From Zanthoxylum bungeanum (lineage: Eukaryota > Streptophyta > Magnoliopsida > Sapindales > Rutaceae), in assembly GCA_019454045.1 (NCBI GenBank), contig SKCR01025350.1:186001-250000 (forward strand): a stretch of 64,000 bases of DNA. The letters are read 5' to 3'. Numbering within the stretch: the stretch's first letter is position 1; each line of letters starts with the position of its first letter. Shown one piece after another: positions 56,318-64,000 of the stretch. The position numbers were made by a program, and so were the translations under genes. The notes beneath the pieces are model-generated. The model searched no databases and had not been told where the DNA came from. It worked only from the letters and a program-made list of their open reading frames with translations.

Positions 56318-57985
56318 TTCCGGTCTTCCCTAAACACTTCAAAAACACCCAAAATTAATTTTTAATTTCAAAACCAACATTAACACATGTTATAGAATAA
56401 AAATCAAGTTTTTCAAAATATCAAATATTTTTACAAAAATATAAATTTATTCCAAATATGTATTTGCGTAAATTTTGAATCCAATACACAAACCAAATTA
56501 GAATCCCAATAAGAAATGTCTCGTGAATAATTCTAGGTCACCAAAGGTGGTCAAGTGATTCTAGAATGGTAGCCATAGTTCTAAGCTTTAATCTAGAGTT
56601 CCAAACTCTAATTAATTGTTCCATGTCCAACATGAACATCTTTGACCTAATTATAAGCATGTTGTGTTTGTACTTCTAAAGTATCCTAACACAATTGATT
56701 AGACTTATTCAACATTAAGCTATGTGATCATGTATCTAATACACAAATAAACATAGCTTAGGAGAAGATCAAATATTACCTAGCAAGCTTGATGCAAGAT
56801 CCAATTTACTTCTCCTTTGTTGAAATTATTGGAGAACCTCCAAGGTGTGCAAGCTTGATTCCAAGATCCAATCTTGTTTCTAATGTTTCCAAGCTTCACT
56901 TCAAGATCCAATCTTGATTTCTCCTAGATGAAATATTATAGAGAACAAACAAGCTTCTCTAAACACTTCTCTAACTTAGGCTAATCTCTCAAGAATTTGC
57001 TTATGCTTGTTATTTTTCTTGTAATTAAAACCTTCCTAAAGCTTGCTATTTATAGCAAAACTTAGGTAATTTTTAATTAATAAAAGTTGTAATCAACTTT
57101 TAAGTGGGCTTAATCTAATTTGTCCAAATATGTATAATTAGGTGTGACTAATCTCCATTGTCTCCCACTTAGATTTGATCCAATTAAATCAAGCCAAGGA
57201 TTAGGAAATGGATTAGTTAAAAGTTTGTCACCTTGATCTAATCCAATTAAATCAAGCCAAAACTACCTATTATTACATACTTACAATTACCATAATATCC
57301 TCAAATAGTAGAGATAATTATGATTTTATAATTAAGCCCTTGTGTAATTATTGAATTAACCCAATTAATCCAATTAGGTCAAAGTAAATAATCAATGTTT
57401 TCCAATAACACTTGATTATCTTAGTTGATAATTTATAATATCGAATATTATCTTTTATCAAAAATTAATTGGCTACCCAAGTTCTTAACGAGTACACTTC
57501 ATATTAGGACTCTCTAAGTTCAGAAACGTTCGTCATATAAGCCTAGCTAATATGTACGCAATTCGGCCACCTTCGAATTCGCGAAGAACACGAACGACTT
57601 TTCGGAACTATACAAGTCGAGGTCATCACATATGTTTAACAATCCCTCTATCGTAGGCTATCCGAGTTGTGCTTTGGAATTATAGAATACATCGTCAAGT
57701 TTCTTAGACGAACATCTCATGTCGACATGTCCACGATTCTTCATAACTATGCGATCCACCCTAGGTGATCGACTTTGGCCAAAGAGTTAAGAATTGTGAC
57801 TTTACTCACATGGATACATAAACCCCTTATGGTACACATACGGGTCGACGGATCATATCTTGCTTCACACTTGATTACTGAGTGCATCGGTCCACACCCA
57901 ATGAACATCTAGAGGCCAAACCATGAAAGGTTTCTGACATACATGGTATCTAAGTGTGGAGGATCTCACACAAAATCAATGCTAT

Positions 57986-58547
57986 ATATACGGACCAAAT
58001 TTGGGCCCAATGGTAAAAGCGTCTTTCCACTTCGGATCTGTGGATAAATAAGGCCCAAAATAGCAGTTCGGCCTAAAAGATTTAGGAAGCCACAGACAAG
58101 CCTCATGTTTTCAACGGTTGCAAACCCTATCTTCCAAACAAATACACCAACTCCACATGCAAATATTCTCCACCACCGAAAGAAGAAATATCAAAAACGT
58201 TATGCGTCCCAACTCAATAAATACAGTATTGTGCCAACTATAAAGGTAATACCTATAAACCTATATAAGGGGGCATAACTCAACATATATATCAATCAAG
58301 TCTGAGCTCTCCAACTTAAGCGCTCAGAGTTTCTTACCCTATAAACACCAACCATCCGCCCTCACGGCAGCAAAATAGATCAAGGTAATATCAAACCTTA
58401 CATTCTTCTTTATTTTGTTTACTACTCATTTACCTTTACTGACTTGAGCGTCGGAGTGCCTATGGCACCCACCACACCGGTGGGTAGTATCATCCTTGCT
58501 CACGCTACCTTTATTTTGCAGGATCACTAGTGCCTCGTATTATACAT
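57986..58547 (+). mobile_element. Tat-like gypsy LTR fragment
   Basis: Contains CTATATAAGGGGGC (TATA box, 58261-58274). About 180 bases later comes TGACTTGAGCGTCGGAGTGC, a TATA-leader arrangement and GACTTGAGCGTCGGAG motif that I recognise from plant Tat-type LTRs. Its left end is joined to a copia LTR and its right end is cut by the 58548 element. Non-coding. Confidence 0.55.
58262..58270 (+). promoter_or_regulatory. LTR TATA box
   Basis: TATATAAGG on the plus strand in the Tat-like LTR fragment. Confidence 0.55.
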
Positions 58548-61224
58548 TGTAACGACCGGAAAAATCCCGACTACTGTTACAGTTTGGGGAAAGTGTTATA
58601 AAATATAAAATATATTGGACACATATATTCTCATAAAATGATTTTGGGAACAATCGGAAAATTCTTTGAGAATCAGATACTAGAGGATACAATATCCCAC
58701 TCCGGACATCTTTTAGTAATCTGGTTATAACTTTTTCGTACGATCTCTGATTTTTATGAATTTTATATTTTCAGAAAGCGTAAACCGAGAGCTACAACTT
58801 CTGCGTTGAACATTATCCCTAATTCAGAGCAAATATGGGTCAAATATTACAATTTCCGCCGCTGCTACAGTCACTTTGATAATTATCTAGATTTGGAGTG
58901 ATGTGGCTCATTCTTGGCCACACAATTACATGCTTAAAATAAGCCCCTTTGCATATTAAAAGGGAACTATTCCCTCATCTCCTTGAAGCCAAAAACTGTG
59001 AGCCACCATGGATGATTTCTTCAAGTTTTCTTCTTCTTCCTCAACCCATTCTAGGGTACAACAAGTGACGATTCTCAATCTCCTATCACCCAAATTAAGT
59101 TTCTAACTCTTATTCCTTCTTTATTTATTAGTTTTGGACAAGCAAACTAAAGCCCCAATTGAACCATTTAAATATTTTAGAATTTGGAATAGTTAAATTG
59201 GCTTTGATTTAGTTGTTTGCATGAGTTTTTGAAAGTGTTATGATAATATTAGCATGATTTGAAACCCTTGTGAGTGTATATGTTTCTTGTGTTTGAGGTG
59301 GGTAAGTTGATGTTGAGTCAGGTATGGATTGAGTTATGGATGTTTGTTGAGGTTTTATGGAATGTTGTTGATGGTTTATGATTTTAATGTATTGATATAA
59401 AAGAATTTTAGAATAATACTTATAAGAAGATGGTAAAATGATGATATGAGAATTGTAGGATTTTGGCTTTGGGAAGTAGTTAAATCATTGTTTAAGGTTG
59501 ATAATTTGATATGGAATTGGTGAATTTAAGTTCAATAAGTTGGGTTGTGTAAAAGGATTGTTGTGGAAGTGATTGTGGTGATTGTTGAGTAGTAGATGAA
59601 CATGGAAAAGCAAAATAGAATCCTGGAAATCCAGGTCGCCTCGCGATGCTGATGAGCCTTGTGTCGCGACGCGCAAGATGAAAACTTAGGCACCTCTCTG
59701 GACGAGTCGCATCGCGATGTAAATCACCTTGCGTCGCAACGCGCGGCCAATAAATGGCCCAAATCAGTTTTAAGCCAACCTAGCTTTACCCAATCATGTT
59801 AGAAGCTACCCTAAGAGCCCCGTATTAACTCGTATGCACTTATTATGTCATAATATGTATGCTGAACCAATAGAGTGATAATGCTTACTTGAATAAGCAA
59901 CCTTAGACCAATTCCAAGTGCATTTCTTAATTCAATTCTAATTTAGTTTATTCAATGTAGATCATCGCGGGAACAAGAGTTTTCTCAGCAAGTGAGTAGT
60001 CCAGCCAGATTTCAAAACTGTGAGTGGACCTCTTTTCTCAAACTAATTTTATTAAGTTTTGAAATTCAGACTTACTTTTTCTGTTTTTTGGGTGTTAACC
60101 ATTTTATTATCAGTTATGTTTTATTTAGCATATTTGAGAAATGATTCAGGTTACATTTGAGAAAGAAATATTTTTCAGAACATGTTTTATGTTTTTCGGG
60201 GCATGGGGCAAAAACCCACCCCAGTATGTAACTTATACAGAGATGGGATTGACAGACAGAAGACATGTGCACATGTAGATGACTGAGGGGACGGTGATAT
60301 GTAATGCCCTCAGATCCTAGAGCAGGGCTATGGGGATGGCGATACGTAACGCTCCTAGACCCTAATTTCAGAGCTTTGGTGGTATCATAGATCTGCACCC
60401 CCAGTTCTAGTTTTGTGGCTTGGGGGACGAAGATACGTAACGCCCCAAGACTACCAATTTCAGAGACAGTAGTGGCATGCTTTGGGGGACGGCGATATGT
60501 AACCCCCCAAATTCATGGATTTGCACTGATGTCTACAGTTAGGCGTATGAGGGGACGACGATACGTAACGCCCTCATACGTCAAGGCTTTCAGATACAGA
60601 GTAGTTCACAATTATTATATTTTCAGAACACAGTTTTCAGAAATCAAATTTTAGAAATAGTTTTCAGAAACCAGAGTTTGAAAAGCCATTTTCAGAAAGA
60701 TAAGTTTTATAAAAGAGATTTCATAAGAAATTTTTAGAAAAGAATTTTCAAATATAGATGTTTCTGACACTATGGTTTTGAAACCAAAAGTTTTTAAAAC
60801 AGTTTTACAGTTTTTCATCCACTCACTTAGATCGTACAGCGATCTAACCCCCCACTCCCAGTTTTCTATGGTTGCAGGTATTCTCGGAGGACAAGCTCGG
60901 GAGGATGGATACTGATGCTGTCACTTTGGTATGGAGTCTATCAGTTTAAGTCATAGAGAATAGAAGTCTAGTCAGAGTTAAGTAGAAGTCTGGTATTAGT
61001 CTTTGATTATTTTTAGTCATTGTAAAGACTAGTGTTATTTAGTATATAGTAATTTATATTGGGTTTGTAATTTATGTTAATGAGTTTGGGCGTTGGTTCC
61101 ATGTTTAAAATCTTGATTAATAAAAGGAATATTAGCGTCTATTTATGGTTATAAAGTCAGAGGCTTATAGGGTTAGTACGGTCTATCCCCTGCCGGTAAC
61201 ATCTCCCAGATCAGGGATGTTACA
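58548..61224 (+). repeat. 5' LTR of the second Tekay-like element
   Basis: 2677 bp. It carries GTGTCGCGACGCG palindromes at 59638-59745, the hairpin array at 60283-60582, a TTTTCAGA-rich block at 60590-60770 and an acceptor-like TTGCAG at 60873-60878. Confidence 0.78.
60283..60582 (+). repeat. Array of five conserved-loop hairpins (third LTR)
   Basis: Copies at 60283-60313 (CTGAGGG/CCCTCAG), 60328-60358, 60419-60449 (CTTGGGG/CCCCAAG), 60481-60511 (TTTGGGGG/CCCCCAAA) and 60542-60582 (GTATGAGGG/CCCTCATAC). The loop is ACG(G/A)CGATACGTAACG with small changes. Confidence 0.85.
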
Positions 61225-61228
61225 AAGA

Positions 61229-61240
61229 TGGTATCAGAGC
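61229..61240 (+). other. Primer-binding site
   Basis: TGGTATCAGAGC, four bases after the LTR, identical to that at 27014. Confidence 0.85.
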
Positions 61241-64000
61241 ATGGTCTAGGGAGTCAGTGACTGCAGTGGGTAGAGTGTTGGGGTATTGTATACATAGTAT
61301 GTCCGGGATAATTGTATGCGGGGCACTACCTCTCCAGTATCTGATCCTCGAGTATGTCCTCAATGTTCCATAGACAGGTTAGTAATCTTTCTTAGATCAT
61401 TCAAATCATATTCCTTTCGAGAACAATTACACTCTAGATCTAAGTTAGGAATTTTCTTGAAGATATTCAGCATATTACCAGAAGTACAAACAATGCCATG
61501 AAATCTGATAATAAGATATAAGAAAAGTTACCCAAGGGAATGGAATAGGAAAGCTATAAGAAAGCAAGAAATAAGGTATAGATGTTTCGACAGCGAGAGA
61601 CAAAGAAAGATAAAGAGACAGAAAGAGATAGTAAGTTTCAAGAGTACCTATCCAGGAAAATAGAAAGAGAAAGAAAAAGTTGGAAGGGGAAGTAAAAGAT
61701 AGATATAGACATCTAAGTAATAAAAAGTAAATAGAGATAGAAGTACGGAAATATATAGATAAGAAAATGTCAAAATCTATAGTAGTAAGAATCATAGACA
61801 TAGAGTTGAATAATAAGGATAATATCAGAACTTGTAGTAAAGAAAAGTATAGCAAGTCTAAACAAGAGTAAAATGTCGAGTAGATCTAAGCAAATTTTCT
61901 TTCCCTCCAAGTAAGATTCTTTCCTCCTCATAAAGTTTTTCCAAGTTGATCCAATAACCCTCGAGAACTTCGTATAGATAACCAGTTTCCCAAATAACCG
62001 AGAACAGCCATAAGGCAGTAGAAGAAAAAAAATCAGGTATAGTCATAGAGGTTTCTAATAGATGTGAGATGCCATGATAATGTAGAGATTCTGGATCCCC
62101 AAACCTAGGCCCACAAGCCAATCAGAGAAATGACGACAGGAAATTGACTAGTTGTCCTAATAAAGGAATCTAATAAGCCCCCAATCTACCCAGATCTTCA
62201 CCCTTCCGTCATAACCAGATTAGCAAGCTGTCCTGACAGAGCCTATCTCATACCTACCTTACATGAGCAATAAACTCTACCAGGACATAGAGTATTAGAA
62301 CAATGATCTTGAAACCCATCGAAACATAATGAAAAAAACCAACGAAATATAAGTCGTTCTTACCAGCATAGATATACACGACTGTAAAAAACCCAACTGG
62401 AGTTTATCTTAAGAAATGGAAGACCTTGAATGGCAGACCACATAAAATAAGAATCAATGATGTTTCGAGGATATAAAGAAGAGAACCCAGGATAACCCAA
62501 AGATTAAGGCAAATCAGAGCGAGGTTTGCAAGACTAGTGGGAGTCCATAAATAAACCAAATGCAATAGAATCCATAGACCAACCCAAGTTAGAAGAAATC
62601 TTTAGATGTATAAAGAAAAAGACCCGAGGGAATAGAGATATTTAGAAAGTAATAAAAGTACCAGTATAGCCAGTAGAACAGAGTGACAAAGTTGATATTT
62701 AAAGTAAGAAATAAAAGCGAAGGCCTAAGAAAGCAGTTAGGAGAATGAAACACCACTAGCCACAGTAGAAAGACATAGAGCAAAGAAAAGGGTATGTGAA
62801 TAATATGGGGGATGCATGAAGTAATGAGGAAATTCAGTAGGATCCAAACCTATAGATACTTAGCCAGAGCGTCATCAAGTTTAAGTGTAAAGTAGAAGTG
62901 TGTATTTGAAGATCCTTATGGAAGGAATATGCTCAACTTTGAAGCTAGTAAAGAGAATGAACAGTGAAGAAGGGCAATTGACAGATTTGGTAGATTGGGA
63001 GATAGCTAGACAGCCAAATCGATAAGTCCAATGTAATATAGATAAAAAAAACATGAGATAGAATAATACGATGCCACAGTAAGTTGAGTTAAGTTTGGAA
63101 GCCACCGATGAATTAATGAGCCCATAAAGAATTAAGGACTTAGAAGTACGAAAAGACCAGGAAAAATCATCCTTACAATATGGTGTACAACTTATTCAGA
63201 GTCTTATGGTAGTGATAATGAAAGACTAGGGTAAAGAGTAGCCCTTGAATCAAAAATTTATTAAGAGATATCCTAAGCAATCAAAGTTAATAGAGTCTTC
63301 AGGAAAGTAAAGGTGTACGGAGTTCAAGGATTTGAGACAAGAAAGAAACCTTGTAGCAGAGTAAGTTTCTTAAGGAATCATAACAAAGAGAGGTTAGCGA
63401 TATTCATAGAGAGAAAGCAACGACTTCGAAAGATTTAATAATAGAGACTAAATAGGAAGGAGTGCAGAGATGGCACGAGGAAGGTTTTAAAGATCATACG
63501 TCTAGAAGGATTTTGCAGAAGAGGTAGAGTTTATAATAGTTGAAAATGATCGAAAGTAAAGTTTGAGATGGCAAACCAAAAACTTTTAGCAGTAGTACCC
63601 TAGTGTAATGAGAGATATCAAATATATACATTCATGAGAGTTATAGGCTCATAGATGAGCAGTATGTGTATTTAGATCATCATAATTAGAAAATCTCGGG
63701 ATAGGCTTCCACCCTCCCAACCCTCGATGGACAACAATCATAAAAATGGATCTTCAAGGTTACTTCAAGATATTCCCATAAATAAGTGAAAGTATAATAA
63801 AGGAAGATCATAAGCATAAGACTTTCAGATGTAGTTTAAGAATGAAATAAAGTAAGAGATAGTTCTGAATAAAAGAGTAAAGAAAGAAGTTGATAAGATG
63901 GAGTAGTATAGAAATAAAGTAGTAGACAAGTAACGGCTGAGATTCTAAGGAACCAAGGTTTGATGAAATAGTGAGTATGTAAAGAAATAGGATATTTCTT
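61241..64000. other. Purine-rich non-coding interior
   Basis: From about 61500 the plus strand is strongly rich in A and G (runs of AAGAAAGA, GATAGAAAG). No gag, knuckle, protease, RT or integrase motif appears in any frame. The minus-strand frames rich in Phe, Leu, Ser and Tyr (for example 61475-61855) follow from the composition. Confidence 0.6.

Larger units (their letters stand above)
55974..57985 (-). mobile_element. Minus-strand copia-type LTR, truncated
   Basis: On the minus strand it holds TATAAATAGC (57046-57058). Near its left end it has the TTTCCGCTGC signature seen just before the ends of Copia-0 and Copia-1 LTRs. Right-hand 50 bases resemble window bases 1-60. The U3 start is missing because it is joined at about 57985 to a gypsy LTR. 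Neither exact end nor TSD could be fixed. Two perfect inverted repeats lie at 56261-56317. Confidence 0.5.
58548..64000 (+). mobile_element. Second Tekay-like long-LTR element, runs off the window
   Basis: The 5' LTR 58548-61224 begins TGTAACGACC and ends GATGTTACA. PBS TGGTATCAGAGC is at 61229-61240. The interior is purine-rich and non-coding to the window end. It shares with 23348-33098 the hairpin array, the GAGTGGACCTCTTTTCTCAA block (60022-60041 and 24960-24979) and the first bases after the PBS, so it is a diverged member of the same group. Confidence 0.75.

Noticed and set aside
61475..61855. 126-residue hydrophobic minus-strand ORF that looks membrane-spanning
   Set aside because: It follows from the purine-rich plus strand, which translates on the minus strand to Phe, Leu, Ser and Tyr. 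No signal peptide logic or homology is seen.

Overview
This window is plant nuclear DNA, almost certainly from a dicot. It is AT-rich and built almost entirely from LTR retrotransposons nested in one another. I see no host protein gene, rRNA, tRNA, CRISPR array or bacterial operon. The plant call rests on TNT1/Angela-type Ty1/copia polyproteins, plant-type primer-binding sites (PBS) complementary to initiator tRNA-Met and to a tRNA starting TGGCGCCG, and Tat- and Tekay-like LTR structures. The species cannot be named from the sequence alone.

Layout, left to right. 1-547 is the minus-strand end of a copia-type LTR. 548-5160 is non-coding and holds a 66-bp minisatellite, a GGGCTTCGCCC hairpin repeat, a TA microsatellite and AT-rich spacer. 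5166-20772 is a Tat-like gypsy element on the minus strand with a perfect 5-bp target-site duplication (TSD), AATAT. It has no gag-pol. It carries an intron-containing additional ORF (aORF) on the opposite strand, resembling the 'putative gypsy type transposon' family. A second non-autonomous minus-strand element (9225-16819, TSD ACATG) splits the last exon of that ORF. 20778-21575 is AT-rich spacer with diverged ~190-bp repeats.

From 21576 an Angela-like copia element (Copia-0) begins and is stretched over about 34 kb by insertions. A long-LTR Tekay-like element (23348-33098), itself holding a solo LTR (27558-29554), sits near the end of its 5' LTR. Copia-1 (33513-53607, TSD GGAGC) sits in its leader. 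Copia-2 (35073-46095, TSD CTTGG) sits in the 5' LTR of Copia-1. A solo LTR (41730-43818, TSD CTATT) sits in Copia-2 pol. The deepest stack is four levels. Copia-0 resumes at 53613 with a broken gag-integrase remnant (55147-55973). 55974-58547 holds pieces of a minus-strand copia LTR and a plus-strand Tat-like LTR. 58548-64000 is the 5' LTR and purine-rich internal region of a second Tekay-like long-LTR element that runs off the window.

Coding content is retrotransposon only and mostly decayed. Copia-1 keeps an open reverse transcriptase-RNase H frame (50302-51660). Its gag-protease-integrase part has a frameshift, a stop and damaged motifs. Copia-2 has many stops and an RNase H domain cut into its LTR. 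The other elements are non-autonomous.

The most interesting signals are non-coding: (1) a five-copy array of hairpins with a conserved ACGA-rich loop and co-varying stems in three Tekay-like LTRs; (2) two adjacent perfect 27-nt inverted repeats at 56261-56317; (3) a GCGTCGCGACGC palindrome recurring in unrelated families; (4) a G-box cluster in an LTR U3; (5) the antisense, spliced, apparently separately promoted aORF.
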